A stretch of 64,000 nucleotides of DNA from Streptomyces sp. DSM 15324. Lineage in GTDB: Bacteria; Actinomycetota; Actinomycetes; Streptomycetales; Streptomycetaceae. This document shows, piece by piece, positions 50,715 to 59,148 of the stretch (positions are counted from its first letter, which is position 1; each line of letters starts with the position of its first letter). The stretch is from positions 62,001-126,000 of the forward strand of contig NZ_KQ949026.1 of NCBI RefSeq assembly GCF_001514285.1, in the 5' to 3' direction. Made by a program: the position numbers and the translations under genes. Below the pieces are notes generated by a model. The model saw only the letters and a program-made list of their open reading frames with translations, did not search any database and was not told where the DNA came from.

Positions 50715-51647
50715 TTACGCCCCGACCCGCTCGCCCTCGCCGATGCGCACCCCGCGCGCCCAGTCGGCGGCCCGCATCGGCTTCTTGCCCTGGGCCTGGA
50801 CCCACAGCAGCTCCACGGCGTACGACCCCGTCCCCACGTGGACGCTGTTCTTGCCGACGGCCAGCGCACCGGGAGCGAGGTCGTCCCGCCCGGGCACCGG
50901 CTGCACGTGGATGAGCTTGAGCCGCTCGCCCCGGAAGGTCGTCCAGGCGCCGGGGGCCGGCGTGCACCCGCGCACGACACGGTCCACCCGCAGCGCGGGT
51001 GCGGCCCAGTCGATCTGCGCGTCCTCGACGGTGATCTTGGGGGCGAGGGTGATCCCGTCCGCCGGCTGCGGGACGGCCTTCAGGCTGCCGTCCTCGATCC
51101 CGTCCATGGTGGCCGCGAGCAGTCCCGCGCCCGCGAAGGCGAGGCGCGTCAGCAGGTCCCCGCTGGTGTCGGTGGCCCGCACCGCCTCGGTGACGGTCCC
51201 GTAGACGGGCCCGGAGTCCAGCCCCTCCTCGATCAGGAAGGTGGACGCGCCGGTGATCTCGTCCCCCGCCATCACCGCGTGCTGCACCGGTGCGGCGCCG
51301 CGCCAGGCGGGGAGCAGCGAGAAGTGCAGGTTGACCCAGCCGTGGGCCGGGATGTCGAGCGCCGCCCTGGGCAGCAGGGCCCCGTAGGCGACGACGGGGC
51401 AGCAGTCCGGCGCGATCTCCCGCAGCCGCTCCAGGAAGTCGGGATCGCGGGGCCGCGCGGGCTTCAGCACCTCGATGCCCGCCTCCTCGGCCCGCTGGGC
51501 GACGGGAGAGGCCACCAGCCTGCGCCCCCGTCCGGCCTGCGCGTCGGGCCGCGTCACCACGGCGGCCACCTCGTGCCGCCCGGAGGCGATCAGAGCGTCC
51601 AGGGCGGGAACGGCGACCTCGGGGGTACCGGCGAAGACGAGCTTCAT
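50715..51647 (-). CDS. fmt: Methionyl-tRNA formyltransferase
   Basis: Formylates initiator methionyl-tRNA using 10-formyl-tetrahydrofolate. The 310-residue protein starts LVFAGTPEVAVPALDALIAS and has the catalytic Asn-His-Asp set (NLHFSLLPAWRGAAPVQHAV, EEGLDSGPVY) and the C-terminal OB-like domain. The ATG at 51647 is the first start and is followed by the canonical MKLVFAGTPE. It probably forms an operon with rsmB. Confidence 0.97.
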   Translation of the reverse strand: MKLVFAGTPEVAVPALDALIASGRHEVAAVVTRPDAQAGRGRRLVASPVAQRAEEAGIEVLKPARPRDPDFLERLREIAPDCCPVVAYGALLPRAALDIPAHGWVNLHFSLLPAWRGAAPVQHAVMAGDEITGASTFLIEEGLDSGPVYGTVTEAVRATDTSGDLLTRLAFAGAGLLAATMDGIEDGSLKAVPQPADGITLAPKITVEDAQIDWAAPALRVDRVVRGCTPAPGAWTTFRGERLKLIHVQPVPGRDDLAPGALAVGKNSVHVGTGSYAVELLWVQAQGKKPMRAADWARGVRIGEGERVGA

Positions 51648-51781
51648 GAAGGAGCGGGCCTCTCGACAAAACGAACCACGGGCAACGCACAAGTCTAGGA
51701 GAAGGAAGGGGGCGCGGACCGGCACCGGGAGCGCCCGCATATGCCCATACGCCCCCACACCGTGACCAGCGGAGCGCACCC

Positions 51782-51818
51782 GCGTTGGTCAAGAAAGAGT
51801 TGACCTTCTCCCCAACGC
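51782..51818. promoter_or_regulatory. Nested inverted repeats upstream of the HTH protein gene
   Basis: GCGTTGG at 51782-51788 mirrors CCAACGC at 51812-51818. Inside this, GGTCAA at 51787-51792 mirrors TTGACC at 51800-51805. The site ends 20 bp before the ATG of the small HTH protein, and the right inner half-site is itself a good -35 (TTGACC). It is a candidate operator, perhaps for autoregulation. Confidence 0.4.
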
Positions 51819-51837
51819 CGGTTCGAGAGGCTTGTTC

Positions 51838-52386
51838 ATGGCCGACCATGCAACCCACGACGCCCAGGCCCGGGCCAGCCTGCACTTGCTGGTGCGGGAC
51901 ATCGAGCGGGTCCGCCGGCAGGTGGACGCGCTGCGCACCCTCACCGCCCAACTGGGCAACGTCTACCGCCCCCGCCGCTCGGGCCCCTCCACGGGCTTCG
52001 TCGTCTACGGACGCGCCCCCGCCCCGACGGTCCGCCTCGCCCAGGAACTGCGGGACAGCGTGGAGACCCTCGTCACCGCGGCGGTGGACTTCGACCGCTC
52101 GCTCGGCTTCTCGTGGGACGCGGTGGGCTCCGCGCTGGGAGTCACCAAGCAGGCGGTCCACCGCCGTTACGGCGCCCGCAGGGCCGCGGCGGCCCAGGCA
52201 CCCGCCGAGGCCGAGCGCACCCCGGCGGAGCCGGCCGGCCCGCGCGCGGTCAGCGTGAACACCGGCCTGCCGGCGGTCCCCACCGTCCCCGCCGCCCGCT
52301 CCATGCCGACCCAGCCGACGGCGGGCAGCCCGGCCCTGCGCGACGAGGTGAGACCGACCGCCTTCCCCGGCCCGCGCAACGGCTGA
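51838..52386 (+). CDS. Small protein with a C-terminal helix-turn-helix, function unknown
   Basis: A 182-residue protein. Residues 1-80 are helical with a coiled-coil-like stretch (LLVRDIERVRRQVDALRTL). A helix-turn-helix follows (FSWDAVGSALGVTKQAVHRR near residue 105), then about 65 residues of Ala/Pro-rich tail. The pattern is that of conserved actinobacterial DNA-binding proteins without assigned roles. ATG 51838 has GAGAGG before it; a TTG two codons earlier is less likely. It is divergent from fmt and convergent with priA. Confidence 0.75.
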   Translation: MADHATHDAQARASLHLLVRDIERVRRQVDALRTLTAQLGNVYRPRRSGPSTGFVVYGRAPAPTVRLAQELRDSVETLVTAAVDFDRSLGFSWDAVGSALGVTKQAVHRRYGARRAAAAQAPAEAERTPAEPAGPRAVSVNTGLPAVPTVPAARSMPTQPTAGSPALRDEVRPTAFPGPRNG

Positions 52387-52501
52387 GGCCCTCACCGCTC
52401 CTGCCCTCTCGGCCCCCTCCCGAGAGGGCAGCCGTGCGGGGAAGGGCAGCCGCGCGGGAGAGGGCCGCAGTGCGCCGGGCCCGTCGCCCCCGGCCTGCTG
52501 G

Positions 52502-54655
52502 TCACCCGATGTCCGCGGGATCGACCCGTACCCACACCCGGCCCGACTCCTCCGCCCCCCGAGCCGTCCGAGCGGCCTGAGCCGCCTTCAACGCGCCCGC
52601 CAGCGCCGCGCCCCGCCCCGGCGGCACCCGCACCAGTACCCGCTCCCAGTGCTCCCCCACAGGCGGCGCCCCCGGCCTCCGCGGCCGTCCCGGCGGGGTG
52701 ACCGGCAATGGCACCGGCCCCAGCACCTGAGCCTCGGCGGGCAGCTCGACCGCCCCCAGGAAAGCGGCCACCGCCTCCCCGGTCCCCGCCACCGACGCCA
52801 TCCGCGACACCGGCGGGAATCCCAGCTCGGCCCGTTCGGCGAGCTCCCGCAGCGCATGGCCCACGGGATCCCACCGCACCAGCGCCTGCACGGGTCGCAG
52901 CGTCGGTTCGGCGACAACCACCACGGTCCCACCCTCGCCCTGCGGCCGGACCAGCGCCGCGGCCGCGATCCAGCGCCGCAGCGCGTCCTCCCCGGCGCGC
53001 AGGTCGGGCCGGCCCAGCATGGCCCAGCCGTCGAGCAGCAGCGCCGCCGCGTACCCGCCCTCGGCCACCGGCTCGGCCCCCGGGGTGCTCACCACCAGCG
53101 CGGGCGCCCCGGGCACCGTGTCGAGGACGTGCTCCCGCCCGGAGGTGCGCACCGGGACGGCCGGGAAGGCCCGCCCCAGCTCCTCCGCGGTCCGCCGCGC
53201 CCCCACGACCTGGGCCCGCAGCCGGTACGACCCGCACTCCGGGCAGTGCCACGCGCTCTCCTCCCGTCCGCACCACCCACACCACAGCGCCCCGCCGTCC
53301 CGTGCCTCCAGGGGCCCGGAGCAGTGCCGGCACCGCGCGGCGGCCCGGCACTGCGCGCACGCCATCCGGGGGACGTAACCCCGCCGCGGCACCTGGACCA
53401 GCACCGGCCCGTGGCGCAGCCCCTCCCTGGCCGTCTGCCAGGCGAGGCTCGGCAGCCGGGCGGCGCGCGCGGCCTCGTCCCGTGCCAGGTCCTGGTCCCC
53501 CACGGTCCGCACCAGCGGCGCGACCTGCCGCACCTGCTCCCGCGCGGCGGCCAGCGGCCGCGCCCACCCGCTCTCGACGAGCTGCGCGCCCTCGACCGTG
53601 CAGCTCCAGCCGCCCATCAGGAACCCGCACCGGTCCTGGGCGGCGCGCAGCAACAGCACCTCGCGCGCGTGCGGCTGCGGCGCGTGCTGCTCGCTGTGGC
53701 TGTCGTCCCCGTCGTCCCAGAGGGCCACCAGCCCGAGGTCGCGCACGGGGGCGAACATCGCGGCCCGGGTCCCGACGACGGCCCGTACGCTCCCGCGCCG
53801 GACACCGAGCCACTCCCGGTAGCGCTTCTCGGGCCCGGCGTCCGCCTGGAGCAGCGCGTGCCGGCCCTCCCCCAGCAGGGCCGTCAGGGCCGCGTCGACC
53901 CGTGCGGCGGCCCGCCCGTCCGGTACGACCACCAGGGCCCCGCGCCCCGAGGCGAGCGTCGCGGCGACTGCCCGGGCCAGCTCCTCGCTCCACCCGGGCC
54001 CGGGCAGGGCGTTCCACACGGCGCGCGGCACACCGCCCGAGGCCAGTGACTCCAGGAACGCGGCCCCGCGTTCGTACCGGGTCCAGGATCCGGCCTCCGG
54101 CGCCGGGGGCGGGGGCTGCGGAGCGGGCGAGGGCCGCTGTTCGGCGCGTGCGTTGCGCGGCGGTACGGCGAGCTGGAGCACGTCGGCGAGGCTCCCGGCG
54201 TAGCGGTCGGCGACGGCTCGGGCCAGGGCCAGCAGCTCCGGACCGAGCACCGGCTCGGGCGACACGACCTGGGCGAGGGCCGCGAGCGGCCCGGAGTAGT
54301 CGGAGGAGGCCAGCCGCTCGACGAGGAACCCGTCGATGAGTCCCCCGCCCTCGCGCCGTCCTTCGCGCACCCGGCCGCGACCCGCGCCGAACCGCACCCG
54401 CACCCGCACCCCCGGCTGGGCGTCGGCGTCCAGCTCGGCGGGCACGGCGTAGTCGAAGTAGCGGTCGAGGTGGAGCACGCCCTTGTCGACGAGCACCCGT
54501 GCGACCGGCAGTTCCTCGGCCAGCGCGGCCCCCCGCCAGGTCCGCGGTTTGGCCCGCGGCTCCTTGGCCCTGCGCACGGTCTCCCGGATCAGCGCGAGCT
54601 GCTCCGGCGGCGCGCCCTCCCCGCCTCCGGCCCCCGGCCCGTTCTCGCTGCTCAC
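52502..54655 (-). CDS. priA: PriA-like primosomal protein N', probably not a helicase
   Basis: A 717-residue PriA-family protein for restart of stalled replication forks. The N-terminal 3'-end-binding domain (VARVLVDKGVLHLDRYFDYA) and the eight zinc cysteines (CAQCRAAARCRHC, then CGWCGREESAWHCPEC) are kept. The helicase motifs are not: where Walker A should be, the sequence is LVVVPDGRAAARVD, and the DEEH box reads ALWDDGDD. This loss is known for actinobacterial PriA and implies a structural role. Start GTG 54655. It follows metK, from which it is separated by a strong terminator. Confidence 0.9.
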   Translation of the reverse strand: MSSENGPGAGGGEGAPPEQLALIRETVRRAKEPRAKPRTWRGAALAEELPVARVLVDKGVLHLDRYFDYAVPAELDADAQPGVRVRVRFGAGRGRVREGRREGGGLIDGFLVERLASSDYSGPLAALAQVVSPEPVLGPELLALARAVADRYAGSLADVLQLAVPPRNARAEQRPSPAPQPPPPAPEAGSWTRYERGAAFLESLASGGVPRAVWNALPGPGWSEELARAVAATLASGRGALVVVPDGRAAARVDAALTALLGEGRHALLQADAGPEKRYREWLGVRRGSVRAVVGTRAAMFAPVRDLGLVALWDDGDDSHSEQHAPQPHAREVLLLRAAQDRCGFLMGGWSCTVEGAQLVESGWARPLAAAREQVRQVAPLVRTVGDQDLARDEAARAARLPSLAWQTAREGLRHGPVLVQVPRRGYVPRMACAQCRAAARCRHCSGPLEARDGGALWCGWCGREESAWHCPECGSYRLRAQVVGARRTAEELGRAFPAVPVRTSGREHVLDTVPGAPALVVSTPGAEPVAEGGYAAALLLDGWAMLGRPDLRAGEDALRRWIAAAALVRPQGEGGTVVVVAEPTLRPVQALVRWDPVGHALRELAERAELGFPPVSRMASVAGTGEAVAAFLGAVELPAEAQVLGPVPLPVTPPGRPRRPGAPPVGEHWERVLVRVPPGRGAALAGALKAAQAARTARGAEESGRVWVRVDPADIG

Positions 54656-54731
54656 CCCTGCATTCTTACCGCACCCCACTGACAGCGCCCGCACCCCGAG
54701 ACGCCGACGGCTGCCCCGCTGCGGAAACGGG

Positions 54732-54774
54732 ACCGGCTCCCGGGTCCATCGCTGTGATGGACCCGGGAGCCGGT
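54732..54774. terminator. 19-bp perfect hairpin between metK and priA
   Basis: ACCGGCTCCCGGGTCCATC at 54732-54750 is the exact complement of the arm at 54756-54774, with a 5-nt loop GCTGT. It lies 36 bp after the metK stop on the minus strand. A stem of this length works in either direction; metK termination is the likely role. Confidence 0.8.
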
Positions 54775-54809
54775 GTCGTCCTGGTGCGGAGGGTGCGGCA
54801 GGTGCGGCC

Positions 54810-56018
54810 CTACAGCCCCGCGGCCTTGCGCAGCGCCTCGACGCGGTCGGTCTTCTCCCAGGTGAACTCGGGCAGCTCACGGCCGAAGTGGCCGTAGGCG
54901 GCGGTCTGGGCGTAGATCGGGCGCAGCAGGTCGAGGTCGCGGATGATCGCGGCCGGGCGCAGGTCGAAGACCTCGTCGATGGCCTTCTCGATCTTCTCGG
55001 TCTCGACCTTGTGGGTGCCGAAGGTCTCGACGAACAGACCGACCGGCTCGGCCTTGCCGATCGCGTAGGCGACCTGGACCTCGCAGCGCGCGGCCAGACC
55101 TGCGGCGACCACGTTCTTGGCGACCCAGCGCATCGCGTACGCCGCCGAGCGGTCCACCTTGGACGGGTCCTTGCCGGAGAAGGCGCCGCCGCCGTGGCGG
55201 GCGAAACCGCCGTACGTGTCGATGATGATCTTGCGGCCGGTGAGGCCGGCGTCGCCCATCGGGCCGCCGATCTCGAAGCGGCCGGTCGGGTTGACCAGCA
55301 GCCGGTAGTTCTCGGTGTCGAGCTTGATGCCGTCGTCCAGGAGGGCCTTCAGCTCGGGCTCCACGACGAACTCGCGGATGTCGGGCGCCAGCAGGGAGTC
55401 CAGGTCGATGTCGCTCGCGTGCTGCGAGGAGACGACGACCGTGTCGAGGCGGACGGCCTTGTCGCCGTCGTACTCGATGGTGACCTGGGTCTTGCCGTCG
55501 GGGCGCAGGTAGGGGATGGTCCCGTTCTTGCGGACGTCCGAGAGGCGCTTCGACAGGCGGTGCGCCAGGAAGATCGGGAGCGGCATCAGGGTCGGCGTCT
55601 CGTCCGAGGCGTAGCCGAACATCAGGCCCTGGTCACCGGCGCCCTGCTTGTCGAGCTCGTCGTCGTCGCCCTCGACCCGGGACTCGTACGCCGTGTCCAC
55701 ACCCTGCGCGATGTCCGGGGACTGCGAGCCGATGGACACCGACACACCGCAGGAGGCGCCGTCGAAGCCCTTCTTGGACGAGTCGTAGCCGATCTCGAGG
55801 ATCTTCTCGCGGACGAGCTGCGGGATCGGCGCGTAGGCCTTGGTGGTGACCTCTCCGGCCACGTGCACCAGACCGGTCGTGATCAGGGTCTCGACGGCGA
55901 CGCGGGACGTCGGGTCCTCGCGCAGGAGTGCGTCGAGGATGGTGTCACTGATCTGGTCAGCGATCTTGTCGGGGTGACCCTCGGTCACGGACTCCGAAGT
56001 GAACAGGCGACGGGACAC
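54810..56018 (-). CDS. metK: S-adenosylmethionine synthetase
   Basis: Makes S-adenosylmethionine from methionine and ATP. The 402-residue tetramer-forming enzyme shows all signatures: FTSESVTEGHPDKIADQISD at the start, GAGDQGLMFGYASDETP and GGGAFSGKDPSKVDRSAAY. The GTG at 56018 has GGGAG upstream. In Streptomyces, raised SAM levels are linked to antibiotic production. No SAM riboswitch was found in its leader. Confidence 0.98.
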   Translation of the reverse strand: MSRRLFTSESVTEGHPDKIADQISDTILDALLREDPTSRVAVETLITTGLVHVAGEVTTKAYAPIPQLVREKILEIGYDSSKKGFDGASCGVSVSIGSQSPDIAQGVDTAYESRVEGDDDELDKQGAGDQGLMFGYASDETPTLMPLPIFLAHRLSKRLSDVRKNGTIPYLRPDGKTQVTIEYDGDKAVRLDTVVVSSQHASDIDLDSLLAPDIREFVVEPELKALLDDGIKLDTENYRLLVNPTGRFEIGGPMGDAGLTGRKIIIDTYGGFARHGGGAFSGKDPSKVDRSAAYAMRWVAKNVVAAGLAARCEVQVAYAIGKAEPVGLFVETFGTHKVETEKIEKAIDEVFDLRPAAIIRDLDLLRPIYAQTAAYGHFGRELPEFTWEKTDRVEALRKAAGL

Positions 56019-56098
56019 AACGCTCCCTGGGGTTGCAGCGGCTGCTGGCTGATCATTGGCGGACGCGACGGGAGCTGCGCCCGGCGTCGTCCGGGAAC

Positions 56099-56104
56099 AG
56101 TTTA
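56099..56104 (-). promoter_or_regulatory. Possible -10 of metK
   Basis: TAAACT on the minus strand, in the context GGATAAACTG, fits TANNNT and would give a leader of about 75 nt. A matching -35 is not obvious. Confidence 0.3.
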
Positions 56105-56169
56105 TCCGTCGAGCCCGGCCACCGGCCCACCCGTCTCGCCTCTCGGGAGCGCTGTGACCTGCGGCACGG

Positions 56170-56185
56170 GCATTCTGCCGAATGC
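56170..56185. terminator. Short hairpin between coaBC and metK
   Basis: GCATTC and GAATGC flank TGCC, a 6-bp stem with a 4-nt loop, 72 bp beyond the coaBC stop. It may end the coaBC transcript or be an operator upstream of metK. Confidence 0.3.
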
Positions 56186-56257
56186 CGAGCGCGCTTGGCC
56201 AGGGTCGCCACGCCCGAATCGAGCGGCGTACGAGGGAACGGCGAGCGCATCAAACAG

Positions 56258-57460
56258 TCAGGTCAGGCGTGGCGTCACCAGGTCCCACACGATTTCGGCC
56301 AAGGCCTCCTTGGGCCCGTGCGGTACCGGGGTCTCGGTGCCGTCGGCGCCCAGGACGACGGCTTCGTTCTCCTCGGAGCCGAAGGTCCTGCGCTCCCCCA
56401 CCTCGTTCACGACCAGCAGGTCGCACCCCTTGCGGCGGAGTTTCGCGCGGCCGTTGGCGAGCACGTCGTCCGTCTCGGCGGCGAAACCGACGACCACCTG
56501 CCCGGGGCGGGCGCGGTCGGCGGAGATCTCCGCGAGGATGTCCGGATTACGCAGGAGGACGATCGGATCGGGATCCTGTCCGTCCTTCTTCTTGATTTTC
56601 CCGGTGGCGTAGGTCTCGGGCCGGAAGTCGGCGACCGCGGCGGCCATCACGACCGCGTCGGCGTCGGCGGCCGCCTTGAGCACGGCTTCCCGCAGCTGTA
56701 CGGCGGTCCCGACCTGGATGACGTCGACGCCCGCCGGGTCGGGCAGCCCGGTGTTGGCCGCGATCAGGGTGACGCGGGCACCGCGGGCGGCGGCGGTGCG
56801 GGCGAGGGCGTACCCCTGCTTGCCGGAGGAGCGGTTGCCGAGGAAACGGACCGGGTCGAGGGGCTCACGGGTGCCGCCGGCGCTGACCACGACATGGCGG
56901 CCGGCGAGGTCGGGTTCGCGCACGCCCCGGGCCAGGACCCGGCGGCAGACCTCGAAGATCTCGGCGGGGTCGGGCAGCCGCCCCTTGCCGGTGTCGACGC
57001 CGGTGAGCCGGCCGACGGCGGGCTCGACGACGACGGCGCCACGGCGGCGCAGCGTCGCCACGTTCTCCTGGGTGGCCGGGTGCTCCCACATCTCGGTGTG
57101 CATCGCGGGGGCGAAGACGACGGGACAGCGGGCCGTGAGCAGGGTGTTGGTGAGGAGGTCGTCGGCGAGGCCGTGGGCGGCCTTGGCGAGCAGGTCGGCG
57201 GTGGCCGGGGCGACCACGACCAGGTCGGCGTGCTGGCCGATGCGGACGTGCGGGACCTCGTGGACGTCGTCCCAGACCTCGGTGGAGACGGGGTGGCCGG
57301 AGAGGGCGGACCAGGTGGCGGCGCCGACGAAGTGCAGGGCGGAGGCGGTGGGCACGACCCGTACGTCGTGGCCGGACTCCGTGAGCCTTCGCAGCAGCTC
57401 ACAGGCCTTGTAGGCGGCGATACCGCCGCTGACCCCCAGAACGACCTTGGGCTTGTCCAC
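56258..57460 (-). CDS. coaBC: Phosphopantothenoylcysteine synthetase/decarboxylase
   Basis: A 400-residue bifunctional coenzyme A enzyme. The N-terminal CoaC flavoprotein domain (VVLGVSGGIAAYKACELLRR; the active-site His lies in the HEVPHVRI region, and PAMHTEMWEHPATQ is the substrate clamp) decarboxylates phosphopantothenoylcysteine. The C-terminal CoaB domain (VVSAGGTREPLDPVRFLGNR, then AAVADFRP and KIKKKDG) joins cysteine to phosphopantothenate. I use the GTG at 57460, which has GGGGAGAG before it, not the longer open frame. It follows rpoZ and gmk in the classic order. Confidence 0.96.
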   Translation of the reverse strand: MDKPKVVLGVSGGIAAYKACELLRRLTESGHDVRVVPTASALHFVGAATWSALSGHPVSTEVWDDVHEVPHVRIGQHADLVVVAPATADLLAKAAHGLADDLLTNTLLTARCPVVFAPAMHTEMWEHPATQENVATLRRRGAVVVEPAVGRLTGVDTGKGRLPDPAEIFEVCRRVLARGVREPDLAGRHVVVSAGGTREPLDPVRFLGNRSSGKQGYALARTAAARGARVTLIAANTGLPDPAGVDVIQVGTAVQLREAVLKAAADADAVVMAAAVADFRPETYATGKIKKKDGQDPDPIVLLRNPDILAEISADRARPGQVVVGFAAETDDVLANGRAKLRRKGCDLLVVNEVGERRTFGSEENEAVVLGADGTETPVPHGPKEALAEIVWDLVTPRLT

Positions 57461-57519
57461 CGTCTCTCCCCGGGACCTCGACAGCGCGCCGCGGCTCCGG
57501 CGCACGACTCCATCACACA

Positions 57520-57554
57520 CCACAGGCCCGGCAGGAGCACTGCCGGGCCTGTGG
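57520..57554 (-). terminator. Hairpin between rpoZ and coaBC
   Basis: CCACAGGCCCGGCA at 57520-57533 pairs with TGCCGGGCCTGTGG at 57541-57554, a 14-bp perfect stem with a 7-nt loop. It begins about 50 bp after the rpoZ stop and should end or attenuate the gmk-rpoZ transcript before coaBC. Confidence 0.75.
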
Positions 57555-57604
57555 AAAAGTCAGCTGCAAGCTGAAAGTACTACTACTGCGTCCGTGGGAC
57601 CGCC

Positions 57605-57877
57605 TTACTGCGCGGGGTCCGCCACGGCCTCGGACGTCAGCAGACCCGCGTTGATCTCGCGGAGCGCGATCGAGAGCGGCTTCTCGTGCACGTGGGTGTC
57701 GACGAGCGGACCGACGTACTCGAGGAGGCCCTCGCCGAGCTGCGAGTAGTACGCGTTGATCTGGCGGGCACGCTTGGCCGCGTAGATCACGAGGCTGTAC
57801 TTCGAGTCGGTGGCCTCGAGGAGCTCGTCGATCGGCGGGTTGATGATGCCCTCGGGCGCGGAGATGGAAGAGGACAC
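57605..57877 (-). CDS. rpoZ: RNA polymerase omega subunit
   Basis: A 90-residue omega subunit, which helps assemble RNA polymerase by chaperoning the beta-prime subunit. PPIDELLEATDSKYSLVIYA and the KRARQINAYY motif are typical of the actinobacterial form. GTG 57877 has GGAAGG upstream. It follows gmk after 50 bp, the usual gmk-rpoZ-coaBC order. Confidence 0.97.
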   Translation of the reverse strand: MSSSISAPEGIINPPIDELLEATDSKYSLVIYAAKRARQINAYYSQLGEGLLEYVGPLVDTHVHEKPLSIALREINAGLLTSEAVADPAQ

Positions 57878-57927
57878 GCTCTACCTTCCGATGGATGGGA
57901 AAGGATCAGTGAGTGCGACCTTCACGA

Positions 57928-58485
57928 TCACACGACATCCATCAAGGCTAGCAGCTCACGCGCCACGTCCTCGACGGAGGTGTTGACCAGGGTCACGTCG
58001 AACTCCGGCTCAGCCGCGAGTTCGATCTTCGCGGCGTCCAGCCGTCGCTCGATGACCTCGGGCGGCTCGGTGCCCCGCCCGGTGAGTCTGCGCACCAGCT
58101 CCTCCCAGGAGGGGGGAGCCAGGAACACCAGCTGGGCGTCCGCCATGGACTCCCGGACCTGCCGGGCGCCCTGGAGGTCGATCTCCAGGAGGACGGGCTC
58201 GCCCGCCTCCAGCCGCTCCAGCACGGCGCCTCGCGGCGTCCCGTAGCGGTTCCCGGCGAACTCGGCCCACTCGAGGAGCTCGCCATTGGCGATCAGCTTG
58301 TCCATCTCGTCGTCGGTGACGAAGAAGTAGTGGACCCCGTGCCGCTCACCGGGGCGCGGCTTGCGGGTCGTCGCCGACACCGAGAGCCAGACCCCGGGGT
58401 GTTCCTTGCGCATATGAGCGACGACCGTGCTCTTGCCGACCCCGGAGGGGCCGGAGAGCACGGTCAGCCGCGGACGTTCACTCAT
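57928..58485 (-). CDS. gmk: Guanylate kinase
   Basis: Phosphorylates GMP to GDP. The 185-residue P-loop kinase has SGPSGVGKSTVV near residue 11, the GMP-binding SVSATTRKPRPGERHGVHYF and the EIDLQGARQV lid region. It is complete, begins at ATG 58485, and follows the sIHF gene after 60 bp in an order found across actinobacteria. Confidence 0.98.
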   Translation of the reverse strand: MSERPRLTVLSGPSGVGKSTVVAHMRKEHPGVWLSVSATTRKPRPGERHGVHYFFVTDDEMDKLIANGELLEWAEFAGNRYGTPRGAVLERLEAGEPVLLEIDLQGARQVRESMADAQLVFLAPPSWEELVRRLTGRGTEPPEVIERRLDAAKIELAAEPEFDVTLVNTSVEDVARELLALMDVV

Positions 58486-58545
58486 GCAGCGATTATTCCA
58501 GCAATCCCGGAGTGCCCGGGACTCCCTTCCCGGCAGTATCCGGGA

Positions 58546-58869
58546 TCAGGACCCGGTGCTGCCGAACTCACGCTCCAGGGAGGCGATCTGGTTGGAACCG
58601 AGACCGCGTACGCGGCGGCTCTCGGAGATGCCGAGTCGCTCCATGATCTGCTTGGCGCGGACCTTGCCCACGCCCGGCAGGGACTCGAGCAGGGCGGAGA
58701 CCTTCATCTTGCCGATGACGTCGTTCTCCTGACCCTGCTTGATGACCTCGTGCAGGGAGGCGCCGGAGTGCTTGAGTCGATTCTTGACCTCGGCCCGCTC
58801 CCGGCGAGCCGCGGCGGCCTTTTCGAGCGCGGCTGCGCGCTGTTCGGGGGTAAGGGGCGGAAGAGCCAC
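58546..58869 (-). CDS. Actinobacterial integration host factor (sIHF/mIHF)
   Basis: A 107-residue nucleoid-associated protein, the length known for Streptomyces sIHF. The N-terminal helix ALPPLTPEQRAAALEKAAAA and the helix-two-turn-helix region (LLESLPGVGKVRAKQIMERL) bind DNA without strong sequence preference. It affects nucleoid compaction, supercoiling, sporulation and antibiotic production. GTG 58869 begins the conserved protein; the longer open frame upstream is leader. Confidence 0.96.
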   Translation of the reverse strand: MALPPLTPEQRAAALEKAAAARRERAEVKNRLKHSGASLHEVIKQGQENDVIGKMKVSALLESLPGVGKVRAKQIMERLGISESRRVRGLGSNQIASLEREFGSTGS

Positions 58870-58979
58870 GCCTACGTCACCTCGGATGTCGAACTGTCGG
58901 ATACGGACCGGTGAGGAACCTAGTCGCCCCACACCTAGGGAGCTACGAGCAACACACTCTGCCCGTTCACTCTGCTCGG

Positions 58980-59008
58980 AGACTAGCGGCCAACTCCGCC
59001 TGAGTCAG
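58980..59008 (-). promoter_or_regulatory. Candidate promoter of the sIHF gene
   Basis: On the minus strand, CTGACT (59003-59008) and TAGTCT (58980-58985) are 17 bp apart, a fair match to the housekeeping consensus. A second -10, TAGGTT at 58917-58922, lies nearer the gene, so transcription may start at two points. Confidence 0.45.
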
Positions 59009-59074
59009 CGAGAACAGAGGAAAAGTCCTGGTCAGCCTCCGTCAGGACGGGATATTTAAGACATAGTGCCCCGG

Positions 59075-59100
59075 ATTTGAGGATGTATCCAGCCTCAAAT
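59075..59100 (-). terminator. Hairpin at the end of the pyr operon
   Basis: ATTTGAGG at 59075-59082 pairs with CCTCAAAT at 59093-59100 (8 bp, 10-nt loop), about 50 bp after the pyrF stop. It is unusually A/T-rich for this genome and probably ends the carB-pyrD-pyrF transcript ahead of the sIHF promoter. Confidence 0.5.
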
Positions 59101-59148
59101 AGGCCACGAAGCACTCGTCGGAGGTTTGAAACGCCCCCGGACCGGCCG

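Noticed and set aside
49180..52395. A 1071-codon minus-strand frame spanning rsmB and fmt
   Set aside because: Composition is almost all Arg, Ala and Gly, with no motif; rsmB and fmt in another frame explain the region fully.
56019..56257. A SAM riboswitch upstream of metK
   Set aside because: I looked for SAM-I, SAM-II and SAM-IV core elements on the minus strand and saw none; only a possible -10 and a small hairpin are present.
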